This document shows, in pieces, positions 40,886 to 59,035 of a DNA stretch of 64,000 bases; the stretch's first letter is position 1, and every line of letters begins with the position of its first letter. The notes under the pieces are model-generated. The model saw nothing but the letters and a program-made list of their open reading frames with translations, did not search any database and had not been told where the DNA came from. Source of the DNA: Phaffia rhodozyma (taxonomy: Eukaryota > Basidiomycota > Tremellomycetes > Cystofilobasidiales > Mrakiaceae); the NCBI GenBank assembly GCA_014706385.1, contig JACGZH010000008.1, positions 124,001 through 188,000 on the forward strand, written 5' to 3'. Both the position numbers and the translations under genes were made by a program.

Positions 40886-41786
40886 ATGAGGCAGGAAAGC
40901 TTTATCGTAGAGCGAAGGTCGTCAGACCCAGTCGTAGCGAAAGTGGGCCCGATGGTACGCCCAAGTATGCAAAGACGAGCTAGCTCGGTAAGTCTTTATT
41001 TTTTAATCTCATTTTCATTTCTCTTCATGCCTCGTAATCCGGTGTCCAATACAAACCTCTATCTCTTTAAATTTTATAAAGATATCGAGACCAACGTCGC
41101 CCGCTTTCTCGGATGCGTCCTCGTTCGATTCCGGTGAGCCCGCTTGGTGGGTCGAGGTCGAAGATCTGTATGACACATACGTGCGCCCCTTTTGAACCCT
41201 CTTGATAATTGAGAAAATCATGCAATCCTGACAAGCTCTTTGCTCCTCGCAACAGCATTTTGATTCACGACGGACTTCGATGTCATCTCGAGCGAGTGTT
41301 TGCTCTGTACGCTCCTTCATGAGCACGTTTGCTACTTTGAATGGCCATGGTTCCAGACCCATGTCCCCTGATAGCTCCCACCTGAACACTCCTCGGCCGA
41401 TGATTGCTCCTCTTCCGTTCACCGACGACTGGGCCGATCTGGGCAGTTCTCGCTCGCGCCCCCAACAGCCTGTGTTCATTCCTATGCAACCATCTTCATC
41501 TTCAGGCGCCTCTCGCTCATCCACTACGACCATCAGACATCGTAAGCTTCCATCAATCGAGGAGGCTATGACTCATCTGAAACGAACGTTGTTTGACTCG
41601 CTTGTCGAACCTGATGTAGAGGTCGAGGTCGAGATAGTCGCTGGAGAAAAATCGAACCTATCACCAGAACTCATCATAGTAGAGGAGTCGAGTGAGCCGC
41701 TCAGGAAAAAGTTGAATGTCTCGGAGGGGAGACTCTCTCCTTTTGACGGAAGTCTGGTCGATCTAAGTGCAGAAACAGTCAGGTGA
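40886..41786 (+). CDS. Hypothetical serine-rich protein (243 residues)
   Basis: Three exons (40886-40987, 41082-41180, 41256-41786) join in phase to give 243 residues. No family is recognised. The N-terminus is basic (MRQESFIVERRSS, MQRRASS), exon 2 carries PAWWVEVEDLYDTYV, and exon 3 is Ser/Pro-rich (SRASVCSVRSFMSTFATLNG, PSSSSGASRSSTTT). A conserved-looking segment HRKLPSIEEAMTHLKRTLF comes near the middle, followed by an acidic stretch VEVEVEIV. The open frames and well-formed splice sites argue for a real gene. A regulatory or scaffold role is possible but is only a guess from the composition. Confidence 0.6.
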
Positions 41787-42203
41787 AGCGACGTGTATTC
41801 GTTCCAGGAGGCATAAAGCATCCTTTCCATATGTCATCGTTCTCCATATATTCTCCTCATCTCCACACCCTCTACAACAATCTACTTGCATAGACGTATA
41901 TATTGTATGATAATGTAATTTGGATCTCAAATAGTATATCGGAAGGGAAACAGTATGAAGAATGATGAGGTCTAGGTGGCCTTCTTTATCTGCGCCAGTC
42001 TTTTGACACGCGTCGTTCAATTGTCGGTCGTCTCCCATCTCGCCCGCTTTCTTTCGAAATCTCCCATCTGTCGATCTACTCTCAACAACGCGGGTTGTGT
42101 ATCTCTCTCTTCGCAGACAAGGATTCTATCAACTCATTCAAACCGGACGTAGATAGACCAGAACAACTACTGCTACCTTGGTACTCAATACAATCGAGCG
42201 ATC
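41787..42203. other. Intergenic region before VPS4
   Basis: About 420 bp without a supported gene. It holds the 3' end of the upstream gene and the VPS4 promoter and leader. Confidence 0.35.
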
Positions 42204-44879
<2,676 letters not shown>

Positions 44880-45259
44880 ACTTGGCAACCTACCTGGACT
44901 CTCTGTTCTCTTCTTCAATCCTTTTCTTATTCCTGGGTTATACTCTTGTTATCAACTTTCATATCTTGATGTTCATTTGTTTTTCAATTCATCATTCGTT
45001 TTGCTTGCTTCCTTCCATCGTTGATGTGATATAGAAAACCCTCTCATGTGACCTTATCATACTTCGGGTTAATTTTCACACATCAGTTGATCTTACGTAC
45101 GCTACGAACAGGGGATAGTAAACGTCATGACTACAAAAAATAATTACAAGATGCTATGATGAGCGAGACGAGAGAAAAAACCCACGGTTGGGTTTAATGC
45201 TATTGTGGGCACAGAAGCGTTGAGAAATACTGTTAGGGTTACATGCCATGATTGTCTCC
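44880..45259. other. Convergent region between VPS4 and NIT2-like genes
   Basis: About 380 bp holding two 3' ends. No gene is seen. TGACTACAAA at about 45128-45137 matches one arm of the palindrome in the RPT3/BST1 promoter; here it lies between two 3' ends, so a promoter role is not obvious. Confidence 0.35.
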
Positions 45260-46984
45260 CTAAGCGTATTTATCGCCCCCCTCTAGTTTCCCGTAAACAT
45301 TGTACTTTTGGCTCTGTTTTGACGTTCAAGTTGATAGGAATAAAAACAGAGAAACCAAGAAGTTACGATTATCAAGACGGGTGTTCAGTTTTTCTCCACA
45401 AGAACAGAGTGAGAGGTTGCAAAGAATGAAGGACTAACCCTCCAGAGAGGCAATCCCTCCCTCACAGATCTCATCACACTCGGATCCAACTTGGCGAATA
45501 CGATCGACTCTCCTTCGTCTGAAGGTGTCGGGCTAGAGATGATGTCTCCTCTAGGCGAAGCGAGAAGGGTGTGTCCATAGTTGACGTACTGTCGTATATC
45601 CGGTTCATTGAGGAAAAAGAAAGGCATGGCGCTTGTTGAGCGATGAACATCGTGCTGAAATTTCAGAGACATATCTAGAAGAAACCGACCTGCGCGCTAG
45701 TATCCCGAGCTCCTGAACACATTCCAACGTAAATCTGATTGTCCACAGCCCTCATACGCTGAAGAAGCTCCCAATCTCGGGGACCAGTCGTCATGTTGAA
45801 TGCGCTTGGAAGCAGGAAGGCGCATACGTCGGGATGGACCTGAAGAATGTAGGTCAGCAGAGAAGGGAACCGGATGTCGAAACTATTGATGATAGAAAGA
45901 TAATCCAGATCAGAGAATTGTTTGAGTCAAAATAACATAAAGCAAAAACTAACCAAATAGCAGTAGCAATCTTTCCGAATGCTGGTAGTTGAGAAAAAAA
46001 AACTAAGCAAAGTGAGTCCGAGCGTGGATGCAACATATGATAGTGAAAACTGCAGTTCGACCGACGAGTATCAAAAACAGTTATCTTGTCTCCTGGCGAA
46101 AGACTTTTCGACTCCTGTATAGACATACACATGCATTAGAACAAAGATGAGATTACAGACTTCGCGAGCATATAACCGCCTAAGAACTCAGAAAGAAACA
46201 AACCATGAAGGTGATTCCACCAGGTATGTCAACATCGTACATATGGATTTTCCGATGTTTAGCGATTAGGTTACCTATACATTTCGTAAAGATAGGAAAT
46301 GATAATGTTGAGAGAAGAAAGAAGAGAAGTAACAAAGAGCAGAGAGAAAGCGAAACAAGTTGTTTACCCTGAGGATCCCATACTGTACATGTGTTCCATA
46401 GCTTTTCTTCTCCATCTTGACATTCAGGAATAGACCCTCCGATGATATATACGCCTTGTTCTCGAGCTGCTTCTGATAACATCTGAGCTTCAGACGGATA
46501 AAAATTCATTCACCAACTTGAGCAACATATCTATGTTGAATGAACAGGATTCTTATCGTTTACACACATGTAAAGTGGGCGATTCCTCAATGGATGGGAG
46601 ATGTGAGGATGGAATAGGAGATAAAGGACTTGGTGTGGGAATCGGCTCGGCGTTCTTGCGATAAGCCGAGGACTCAGTAGGCGAGTTGAAGATTTCCTAA
46701 AGACATCGACGGATCAACAGAAATTAACATCTCCCAATCGAATCTCTCACTTCGAGAGAAAAGCTGGCGAAGTTTTGATAGAAGGGACCTACAGGCAGCA
46801 TCACCAAATCGATCTTTTCCTGACCATCCGCGTTTTCAGATACCGTTTCCTGACCTCGGATCGCTTGGAGGATCATCTTTTTTGCATGGATTAAATTTGC
46901 TGATTTATTAGCTGTTATCGACCCAAGTTGGATCATAGCCAGGTTAAAGGCCTTGAATGAGGCAGGGATAACGGCTGGTTGCAT
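45260..46984 (-). CDS. NIT2: Carbon-nitrogen hydrolase, NIT2-like omega-amidase
   Basis: Nit2 enzymes hydrolyse alpha-ketoglutaramate and alpha-ketosuccinamate, repairing transamination by-products. The start is ATG at 46984 (FNLAMIQLGSI). The catalytic triad can be traced: Glu in PEIFNSP just after the first intron, Lys in AKHRKIHMYDVDIPGGITF, and Cys in AICFDIRFP, whose codon is split by an intron (exon at about 45940-45972 ends in TG and the next begins T). Further family motifs are YIIGGSIPE, ESKSLSPGD, FNMTTGPRDWELLQRMRAVDNQIYV, and GHTLLASPRGDIIS. The C-terminus is best read through one more intron to an 18-codon last exon at 45260-45313 (SQKYNVYGKLEGG), which fits the family's RQKRxDLY end; reading straight through gives a different tail stopping at 45385. 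Confidence 0.9.
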
Positions 46985-47279
46985 TGTTAGTATCGGAATG
47001 AAGGAGGATCAATGCTCGTAGATGGTGTTAAGAGAAAGTGCGAAGAGATGGAAGTTTAAATTGAGGACTTGAACTGTCGGCCTTCTCCGACTGGCAACAA
47101 CATTCTATCTCTCTTCTATCTATGATGTTCAACTATCATTCTGATTTGTTTGGTTTCAAAGAGTAAGACTGGTTGGATCCCAGTCATTGCGGCTTTCTCG
47201 TAGAAGAGCATATTCATTCAGCATTATTCTACCAAAAAGACTATACTATTTCAAAACGCCTGATACCCAGAGAGGCTGA

Positions 47280-50170
47280 TCAATCATCGCTCTTTAACCA
47301 TTCTCCAACGAAGTCGATCATCTCCTTATGAACTTTCTGGATACGCTCTGGCTCAAAAGCGGGGTTCGCAAGTCCATTCTGACAAACACGGGACGAAACG
47401 CCTAGTTAGTAGGGAAATCAATCATTAGGAGAAGATTGGCTGTATCTCAGCTCACCTCATCGTAGTGATGAACAGCGTCTATCAATACATTGGCCCGATG
47501 AAAGAAATCGAAAAGATGAAGGTAGATTCTATCAGCTCTTTAGTCCTAAGGAAAAAAAAAACTTGAATGAAGGACAAACCAGGGATAAGTTTGACAGGTC
47601 TGATGACTGTATCCTCCCTCTTCTTTGCGTAATCACTTTGAGGAGTTGCAGGTCTCCAGGGGTCCGAGTCCCCATCTATGATGGCCAATCGATCTTCAGA
47701 GAGGTCGAAATCCCCTAGATCGTTTACCACGCTTACATCTGGCCACTCGGGCACAGTCATGAGTTCTCCAGCAGGGAAGGCCTGATGAAGATGGACACAT
47801 GACGAACACTGATGAGCTTAATGACGATGAGCCATCAATATAGGAAAGTGAAAGACCTTACTTGTCGACAGATCTTGGATGTGTAATTCAAGTTGATCCG
47901 ATGGGATATGATTCTAGGTCCTTCAAGAGCTGTTGATCCATCGTGTTGTCTTATTAGTCGTATCATGATGCTGGAAAAAATGATTAAAATTCACTTACGA
48001 GCGCCTTGGAAGTAACCCCATTGAGTACATACTTGGAACAGCCTGAAAAAGATGAAAATGAAAACTCATTCGGGTCTGAGTCAAACAGACGCGACCTCTT
48101 TGGGGAGAAAGAAACGGGTACATACCACGCTCTCCAAGTCTGCATCCTGCTAACATCTTGGAACTTGGCATCATCGTGTGTTCCGAAGCACTTTTACCAT
48201 GCAGAAATGAAACGAGCAATCGTATGATTATCAGCATATGATGGTTATCGAGAAAATGAATTTTTTCATTCGATGATTGGAAAGTGGACTCACCTGAACG
48301 ACGTCCAGTTTCTTTTTCTTTCCTGTTTGTACTGAGGCGGTATCGTCCTTCTCAGGGCAAGACTGAATCTCTTTCTATAGAAATCACAGTCGATCCGTTC
48401 TCCGCGTCAGACTAACGAGGCTCGCCTACAAAGAAAAAAAAACCGAAGAGGAACAAAACTGAATAATACCTTGATGAAAGTAGCATAGTTCGCAATCAAC
48501 TCATCCACAGTCAAAACTTCCTTCACAACTTCGGTGGAGCCAAGGGAAACGTTCTTGAGCGCATCACAGAACTCATAGAACTTGAGGGAACCAAGTTCGG
48601 GGTCCCAGTTCCGGGCTTGCCAATAACCCAAGGGCTCAGAAAGGACCGAAACAAAGCTGAAATTATTGAGTTATATGGTAAAGGTCAACCGAATTGTCTG
48701 TACATCTGTGTGATATCTCGAGGAATCTTAGAAAAGAGAGAGAAAGGGCGCTTACTCGTCATCCTCCAGATCTTCAAGCCCAAACTGAGCCTTGAGGTGT
48801 TGAGCACGGCGAGCTGCCTTCTTCGATGAAGACGCACGGTCCAGCGTCGTATCAACTGCCTGAACAACAGTTTCAATGTGACCAATCTATTGATAAAAGT
48901 ACAATATATCAGTAATGCAATTTTCATGTGGCGATGGCAAACAAAATTTGAAGCGCACGCATTCAGGAGGACCCCAAACTCGAATAGCGTCCATGTATTC
49001 TGTATAATTTTGGATCGGTATCATAAAATTATTGTTAGCCTTGGGGACCAACTAGGGGTAATGAAGAGTAAACGAGGGGAAGACAAGAGCCTACCAGGGT
49101 AATAGACTTGTGCGTGAGTGACGGCAGAACTAGCGATAGCTCCGAAAACCTCGTTAGGATAGAGTTTTCTCATATGAGCTGCTCTGGCACCGGCGTAACT
49201 CCCACCGCTATAGGAACGGTCAAGTCAGCTTCAAGCCTGTGTTTGTACGGTTCGGATATGAAGTCGATGGATGAAGAAGGAGGATGAAGCGAGAAATGGA
49301 CGAACTAGTAGATCCACTTTGTCTTCTTACCCTTTCCTCCAGTAAGATCTTCATGAATCCCGTCGAATTGAACGTTTCTGATGAACTCGGCCGAGTCTTC
49401 CAACGCTTCTTCGTTGTTCAAGAACCGAAGCGAGTCGGTTGATAGGTTGGACTTGGGCCCCAAGGGGAATGAGTAACCATAGTATCGGTGTTCAAGCACA
49501 ACAGGGATTCCGTTGTATTCCTGTATACAGAGGTTTGAAGGCAGCATCAGCTGAGGGATGTGACATAAAAGGAAGACAAGGGATGAATAAACGGAAAAAG
49601 CATACTTTGGCCAACCGTTGAATGATTCCCGTCCTCAAGAAGTCCAATCGATTCGCCCCGCTAGTCTCCCCTCCATCTAGCACGAACACCGGTCCTCCAG
49701 GCTGATAGTATTCCAGATCAAACCAGTATCTTTGACAGAAAGTCTGGTTTACTGCATCCCTGTAGAATGGATCGTCTGTTTCAGGGATAAAATGAGAGAC
49801 TGGCTGATAAAAACAATGAGCCTGAAATTCCTTCTCCCCCACAGCTCCGGTAGCGGACAAAACGGTTTGCCTGCTCATTCATTCGTTCATTCGCCCCAAA
49901 GTTACAGACGATCATTATCAGGACAAATCATATCTTCAAATAAATTTGCTATGTTTGAGTATGGATTGAACAGGCTAAGACTCACAGCGATGCATCGTCC
50001 CATGATTTCGCAGAGGGCCGATTGTTGACTTGCTCATCAACATTGATCAGATGTTGCAGTCGACCGATTTGAGGGACTCCTCCTCGAATCAATCGATGTT
50101 CATCCTGATGAGTTACGGCCGATGCCGCTATCGGTAGAGCAATAAAAATGAAAGGCTTTAGGCCGTACAT
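47280..50170 (-). CDS. S28 family serine peptidase (prolyl carboxypeptidase-like), secreted
   Basis: The start at 50170 gives a hydrophobic signal peptide, MYGLKPFIFIALPIAASAV. The mature part shows the S28 order: FYQPVSHF, FCQRYWFDLEYYQPGGPVFV, a glycine-rich loop DGGETSG, EHRYYGYSFP, and the nucleophile elbow WIYYGGSYAGARAAHMR. The catalytic Asp is in IIDGDSDPWRPATP and the His in DAVHHYDENG near the C-terminus. The stop is at 47280-47282 after KSDD. Family members remove residues after proline in lysosomes or outside the cell. Many short introns interrupt the gene. An in-frame upstream extension is open to 50305, but the signal peptide supports 50170. Confidence 0.92.
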
Positions 50171-50397
50171 GTAAACGAAGTGGATTGGATGATTGGCAAC
50201 AGATGGTGAATGGAAGATGATGATCGATGTATGGCTCGCGAGGGTATCAGTTGAGTTTCGGTTTAAACAGTCGGCGATATCCGAATCCATCGATGTCTGC
50301 CACACATGCCTTCTACTTCGTGGTGAGTCCTCTTACATTCGTTGATCGCTGTATGATTCATAGTTCGTTTGTTTGTACATATACATAAAATCTAGTT

Positions 50398-53300
50398 TCA
50401 AGACACCTCAGGTGCTCTTTTTGTAAATACACAAGCTACTGCCGCCAGCGCCAAGAGACCGTTCGACAGACTGTAGAGCCGGAAAGTATGTTGACTGCCA
50501 ATCAAAAACGAACATGCGGAAAGAAGGAAGAACCCGATCTGTAGAACTTGAACGAGCAGGCTACATGTAGGTTGTCTATCAGCGTTGAGTTTGAGGACAT
50601 GAGTTGTGACAATCAGGGGACAAACCTCTTTCTGGCCTCATTTCTCAAGAACCCACCTCTCGCGCAAACCTCTACGATCAACAAACATCCCATCAAACCT
50701 ACGATTGAACGGTCGGGCCCTCCCCATTCGACCCAACCACTCATAAAATCTCTAACCCAAACTATCAAGACCGCCCCGTTGAGAGGTAAAAGCCAAAGCA
50801 TAAAGAAAAGCAGGGAAATATGAAAATTACTTCTCGAAACCGATTCCGATTCTGTCGATGAGACATCGTAACTGGCAGTCTTGACCGAAGAGTTGAGGGA
50901 GCAGGAACAGAACGTGGTTTGGAAATGGATCAGGTAGAGGACCAGAAAGGCGACTTGGTAAGGTAGTACGATGACCACCGATCCAAGAAGGACGATGATC
51001 GGGAGGAACCGAGTGATCGTGAAAGATGCATCGTTTTTCTCGGACGACCTGCGGTATAATGATTTGTTCATCAGAATTGATATCCGGGGGAGCTCGCGTA
51101 CAAAAAAGTACAGTATGCCTCACCTGGCTTCTCTTCCTCCTTTCCAGATATTCAATCCTCGAGCACCGAGCCAAATGCACCCTTTCAGAATTCCGAGCAT
51201 CACATTTACCAAACCAATTGAGACCCCCAAGCAGACTACATGGAACGGAACGAATATGAGCCCTGGCACACCTAATAGGAGCGCAAAGGTTCGCTGAGAT
51301 GTTGGAAAGACGAAAGAGAGAGTTGTTTGAATTGAGGCAAGGGAAATAATTGCGAGAATGGCATGAACGGTGTAGGTCCGTATAGCGAAAGACATAGAGT
51401 CTACGAATGAAGGAAATACACCTGCGAATGCAATATATGATCATCCCACGTGAAGTCAGTAGAATGACTGAGGCGACAAGCACATCATCGCTGAAAGAAC
51501 GAACCACTCGACCTGAATTGCTGAAGACTGATTCCCATCACAAATGCCACAACACCAACCGACCAACCTAGTGCCGCTGCTCTGTACCTTAATGCTACTC
51601 TCCCCAGACTAGCCTCCACATCAATTTGGACAAACACAAGTCGCTCGTCATCTTCGTTCACTCTACCATAGACATCTTTAACACACCGAGAAGAGGGGTC
51701 TTCCCACAGATCCAGGACAAAGCCCGAAGATGAGGAAGATGAGAAAGGTACTCCCGCCGAGTGAGAGTGAAGATAGACAGGTGCGGCTGACGGATCGGCA
51801 TAGAAGGACTTTTCGTGGTTGAAACGATGTGATGAAATCGTATGATGTGAGAGCAAGGGCCGGAAAAGAGGCGAAGCTTCCACTTGTAGATGATAAAACA
51901 AGACTGATCAGATACGACGTCAGAGGGAAATCAAAACAAAGCCTATGGCGTACATGTGCATGAAGGCCCAGAGAAAGACACTTTGTAGACAAGTAAAGAG
52001 TGAGAGATGGCATTTATTAGAGAGACTTGTCGATGTAATCTGCTATTGACGCGCTGGAAGTGATCGATCACAACTCCCCCAAAAATAAACTCTGATGTTC
52101 GGTGATCAGCAAACATCAAGGAGACAGAAACAGCGTCCAGTGAGAAGTATAATATGAGAAAAATGAACATACTCCACGGACGATCATTTTGGACGTGAAG
52201 TGATTCCTTGTCTGGTTCACCAAAAGAATGCACGCCCCATCCCTTTCCGTCTGTTTCAACCAAGATCCATCGATCGCCTGGGTTCTCCTTGGACGACCTG
52301 TCTAACTTTCCCTGAAAGAAAACCATACCCTCCTTCTCGTCAATTCCTTCTCCAGGCAGGAATGCAGCTCGGTCCGTCGGTGACGGCGGTATAAGTTCGA
52401 GTCTTGTTGTTTGAAGCTGAGCGCATCTTAATGATATATCACCGATGGGCGATTTCCCAGACGATACACATTGAAAGATACGAGCTGATGGAGAAGACTC
52501 GGCGCCGATAGAATTGATAGTATAGGTTGACAAGAGATCAAACGTCGTGCTGTTTGGAGGGATGCGGTAAAGGAATGTCTGTTGAGAAGAAGATAAGCTA
52601 GATTCGAATCTTTCGCCCGCGTGAATGACTGTCGAAGGAAGGCTCTTCTTCACGAGGTCTTGATCTTGGTGAGCCTTGAGATCATTAGCCTTTGTCGGTT
52701 CACCCACCAACCACTTCACTGCCACTTCTTTCCTTTGACTAGCAGTCATAGGTCCCACGCCGAACTCTAACAATAACCGGGCAATCCTTGATCTGACCTG
52801 ATGACACCATACCATGGCCTCATGATCGACCCCAGTCCAAGTCCCAATCATCCCACTTGTAAAGACCCCCAACCTGGTTTCATCTTCGCGGTCGTTATGA
52901 CCAGAAGGAGGAAGCGCACATGCATCAGACGCTAAAGTTGGGTCTGCAGATCCTCCACAGACAGAGATCAGAGAAGCGTTTAATGAATGAGAAACGGGAG
53001 AATTGATAGAGGAGTATATCTGCTGCATAGTGTGATCCGAGGAGACCGGAGGGAATCTATGAGGCGTGGAGAGGGTCAAGATGACATGAACTTGAGATGG
53101 GTCGGAGAGAAGAAGGGTGGCTTGACGAGCCACAACTCCACCCATCGAGTGTCCCAAGAGGATGACTGATGTCGGCCGAGAAGAAGAGGGCAAGTGATCA
53201 TACAAAGAGAGGATGTGAGGAATCGCCTGGGCTACATAATTCGATTGAGACAGAAGCGTCGGGCCGTGAAAAGCGGAAAGCGCTTCATTGAAGTCGGCTG

Positions 53301-53857
53301 AGTTCCAAAGATGAGAGGATCAAGTTTAGTGTGGCTCAGGAAACACAAAATGTAAAGAGTTATGGGTTCTGACCGGTGAAAAAGTCAAGTGGTTTGATTC
53401 CTCTTTCGATGAACGCTTTGTTTGAAATGAAGGGCCCAGTCCAGTACTGACGAGAGGCAGACGAAGCAATACTCCGAACTTGCATCATCGAACCAGCGTT
53501 CCCTGGTATGTACAAGACTGGTTGACCGTCCGGCTTTTGTAGATTGGTTTGCACAGTTTGAAAAATCAAAGTTGAGTTCAAGGACTTTCACACGCATGGT
53601 TAGAAGATAGCAGACGAACGCACTGTATGATCTCCATCCCAACCAACCTCCCTGTAAAGAAAGAGCTTGTATTTATCGGCTATGGGATGAACGGTTTTGT
53701 CGAAGGTAGTTATGTGGATATAGGATGGGGACATCCAAGACATTCGACAAGCCCATGACGCAAGTTGCGTCGACGAGGGCAGAAAGGGTGACCGGGCGGC
53801 TAGAAAGTAGACGAAGAGAAGCAAAGGAACTTGAGCGAGCAGAATAGGACGGCGCAT
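50398..53857 (-). CDS. BST1: GPI inositol-deacylase (Bst1/PGAP1 family)
   Basis: This ER enzyme removes the acyl chain from GPI-anchor inositol, needed for export of GPI proteins. The start at 53857 opens with a membrane segment ([14 protein letters not shown]), followed by [23 protein letters not shown], then [11 protein letters not shown] and the lipase nucleophile [15 protein letters not shown], with a TLSTPH segment after it. The large lumenal part continues to QNDRPW at about 52165. The C-terminal third has several hydrophobic helices ([40 protein letters not shown], and [14 protein letters not shown] in the last exon), matching the multi-pass C-terminus of PGAP1. The stop lies at 50398-50400. 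The exons between 51100 and 52160 were not all resolved. Confidence 0.92.
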
Positions 53858-54502
53858 ATTAAGGGAAAGTGTAGCGAAGGTTTAGGCGGGATGTTAGACC
53901 GAAGCATGCGGCCATGTACAAGTGCTGGGTTCCCGATGGTCGGTCAAGATGCGTTGTGCTGACGACCAACTCGGACGAGGACTGTTCACCAACTCGTCGA
54001 TGAAAGCAACATGATGAGTTTGCAAGCTAGTTCTCTCTACAGTTTAGACAAGAGAGACATACCAAGGCCGGCTGAAACTGTAGCAACTGCAACTCCCAAA
54101 AGACTGATAGTGAGCAAAGATGTCTATATGTGCTCTCGATGAGTTTTGTGAGTATGCTCTGAGGTCAGCTTTGAAGTGTATGTACTTGTGATGGTGAGAA
54201 GGTAGAACGTCATTAGAGAATTCTGTAATGGACGTATTACAAAAAGTTGTAGTTCTTCTCGTTCCATAAATCATTACAATCTTTCTCTAATAGGTGACTA
54301 CAAAGATTTGTAGTCAGTCATTTAGAGGCTCGGCACTCATGCCAGTCTCGCGCTGGCTTGATGTCAGGCTTAGTGTCTCGAGTTCCACCTCACCAACATC
54401 TCTCTGTCTTTTCGTTTGACCCTTCCGACCCATCTCGCATCGAATACACAACACCTCAAGCCATTCAACCTTCCTTCTAACTGTCATCAAACTAAGCATA
54501 TA
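53858..54502. promoter_or_regulatory. Divergent BST1/RPT3 promoter with ACTACAA palindrome
   Basis: About 645 bp between the divergent BST1 and RPT3 starts. TGACTACAAA (54295-54304) and TTTGTAGTCA (54307-54316) form a perfect 10+10-bp palindrome with a 2-nt spacer, about 190 bp before the RPT3 start. Forty bases away, AAAGTTGTAGTT (54243-54254) matches the first 12 bases of the repeated word in the PAL1/NSA1 promoter. No standard proteasome element (GGTGGCAAA) was noticed. Confidence 0.5.
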
Positions 54503-56783
<2,281 letters not shown>

Positions 56784-56981
56784 CGTGATGCGTCGCATAT
56801 CAGAGGAGTCGACGGGGATGGCGAAGGACGAACTGTTTTTGGCATTGCATGTATTTTTTCCACCCAAATTTCAACGTTGGATGTCAACGTGTACCCCAGA
56901 TAGAGGGACTAGACACACAAGAAAGATGTACAGGATGTTTCACAAACACAGGGATCCGAGATCGAGCGAAAAGCTATAAAA

Positions 56982-59035
56982 TCATTCACTATCACTTCCC
57001 GCATCAAATGTCATCAACCCGTCCTCTTCTGTTTCCACCTCGGTCTTTGACAATCCACCCTTTGGTTTTCCTCTCTTTCCATTCGAACTCTTTCCGTTCG
57101 GTCCACCAGACGAGGCATCACCCTCCTCGGACAACAGTCGAAGTAGCTCGTCCATGTCAGGCGTAGCGATGAATCGAGGAGTAGGAGCAGAAGAAGAGAG
57201 AGTGGTGACCCGTTTTGAGGGAAGGTCGATATTGACGAATTGCTGAAGAAAGTCAAGGTGGGATCCAGCGTTGATCTGAGATCATCGAGCAAGGCGTTTC
57301 CAAAAAGGAGGAGGTCAGAAACTTGATTAGCTGACAGAAGGTAGAGGAAACGATGATGAAAGAAAAAGAGCAAAGAGACCGACATCGTATAAGAAGCCAT
57401 CACCCAGTCTCATCTTCACTTTTCCTTTCTTTGTAATCAACAACGTCCCGACCTGACCCTCAGGCATCCTTTCCTTCTCTTCTTTCTCTTCCTTTACTTC
57501 TGCTTCTCGACTAGGCTTCTTCTCGGACATGTCGACATCTAAAGAGTCTTTGGCGGAGGTTTCTAGACTGGATTTCTTTGGGCTTGTGGAGGTGGTGAGA
57601 GGGTCGGCGCTGGAGGGATCTGAAAGTGGAAGGGGAAGGAACGTGGGGAATGTTCGTGGGAATTGGAAAAAGTAAAGCTGATCTGGTGGAACCTGTGTAG
57701 ATTGACGAGTGAAAGATGTAGCAAATCGTCAGAGCTCTATTCATATTGTCACCCAAGAAGGACAGAAGCTAGAAAAGCAAGATGAGCGGTAGAAAAAAAA
57801 AGGAAGAGAGAAAGACGAACAGGTTGCCCATCCCAGCCAATGAAGTCACCAGCAACATTACTGTGTTCTTCCTCGTCTTCACTCTCGCTCAGATCCAAGG
57901 CTTGACCGAGATTAATCTCGTCCACCAACTCGTCAGCTTCATCGCCGCTGACGTCCATTCGATCGGTATCGGGCGCTCTGTTCTTTCCTTTGATGTGTTC
58001 TGGATTCGATGTTCATATCAGCAGATATAACAAGGCAAGAAGTATCTACATGCCAAAGGATGAGGAGAGTGAGAATATTCGAACGAACGTTTAATTTCTT
58101 TCCTCGAGCTAGATCTGACCGGGTCTCTCTTCAACCCTTTCGGAGCCAAGACATCCAAGCTCTCCAGATGCCCCATGTCAACGATCTCGACTCCTTGTTC
58201 TTGATCAGAATATTCTTCCTCCCCTTCCAAGTTTGGTTTTCTGTCTTCTGGTAGTTTATAGACCGGTGCTTGGCCGGGCTCGAGCATGCTTCCTGCCGAA
58301 TGACCCGTTCGGACCATGGATTTCTTGCTTCCTGTAATGTCAGGGGATAATGTCCGAAAGAGGAGAGAAGCGGAGCGAAGCAAAGGAAATTAAATGATGA
58401 GCATGCAAGATAAGAAAAGACATAAATGATGATTATAGACTCAACTGATGTTACTTGGACCCATGGAGAACACTCCACTGGCAGTCATGGGTGCGATTCC
58501 ACCTCTGGCAGAACTAGCGGCGCCTCTCCCTCTGAAAGACGCTCCAGATCCACCTCGACTACCTCTGCCTCGAGTTCGGTCATTCGTCCGGATGGAGGCC
58601 GTCGGTTCAGGGACAGCCGCCGTTCTGTTTGGTTCATTTGAAGAAAGAGTTTGTGCATGTCCGGTTCAGTCTTGGTTACCTTATTTTGCGGTGCACGACA
58701 ATGAAGTCACTATGGTCTTCCATCCGGCCCGACGACGTGACAGAGCGGTACGAAGGGTGAAGCAAGAGGAACTCCAGGTAACTCATAGAAAAAAGAAGAA
58801 CATACTCGGTTCTTTTTCGAACGGGAACAACAGGCTTGAACATCATCTTGGGTTTCCCAGCTTGAGCGGCAGGACCAGTCGAGCTGGTGCTAGTAGTGGC
58901 AGTTGTAGCCGAAGGTCTGGGCACGGTGTTCCCTACGATCGTCGGTTTCGCTGCTGACACTGCCGCTGCCGCTGCTGACGACGACGACGCAGAAGGGATC
59001 CTGGGTTTAACGTCTTTCCCCGGTGTCGGCTCCAT
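56982..59035 (-). CDS. RPC53: RNA polymerase III subunit RPC4 (Rpc53/POLR3D)
   Basis: RPC4 pairs with RPC5 (Rpc37) in a TFIIF-like subcomplex that acts in Pol III initiation and termination. The start is ATG at 59035. The N-terminus is Ala/Ser/Thr-rich with an RGRG-type stretch (TRGRGSRGGSG, FRGRGAAS), then acidic segments (DLSESEDEEEH) and GDFIGWDGQPV. The conserved C-terminal domain reads PPDQLYFFQFPRTFP, then EGQVGTLLITKKGKVKMRLGDGFLYDV and AGSHLDFLQQFVNIDLPSKRVTTL, matching the family's QLPxxLP and GxLxxxKSGKVxxxLG patterns and the strand after them. The stop is at 56982-56984. It is divergent from MED4 with 245 bp between start codons. Confidence 0.87.

Noticed and set aside
51943..53205. 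A separate lipase gene at the large minus frame
   Set aside because: It is the central exon of BST1, joined to a PGAP1-type N-terminus and multi-pass C-terminus.
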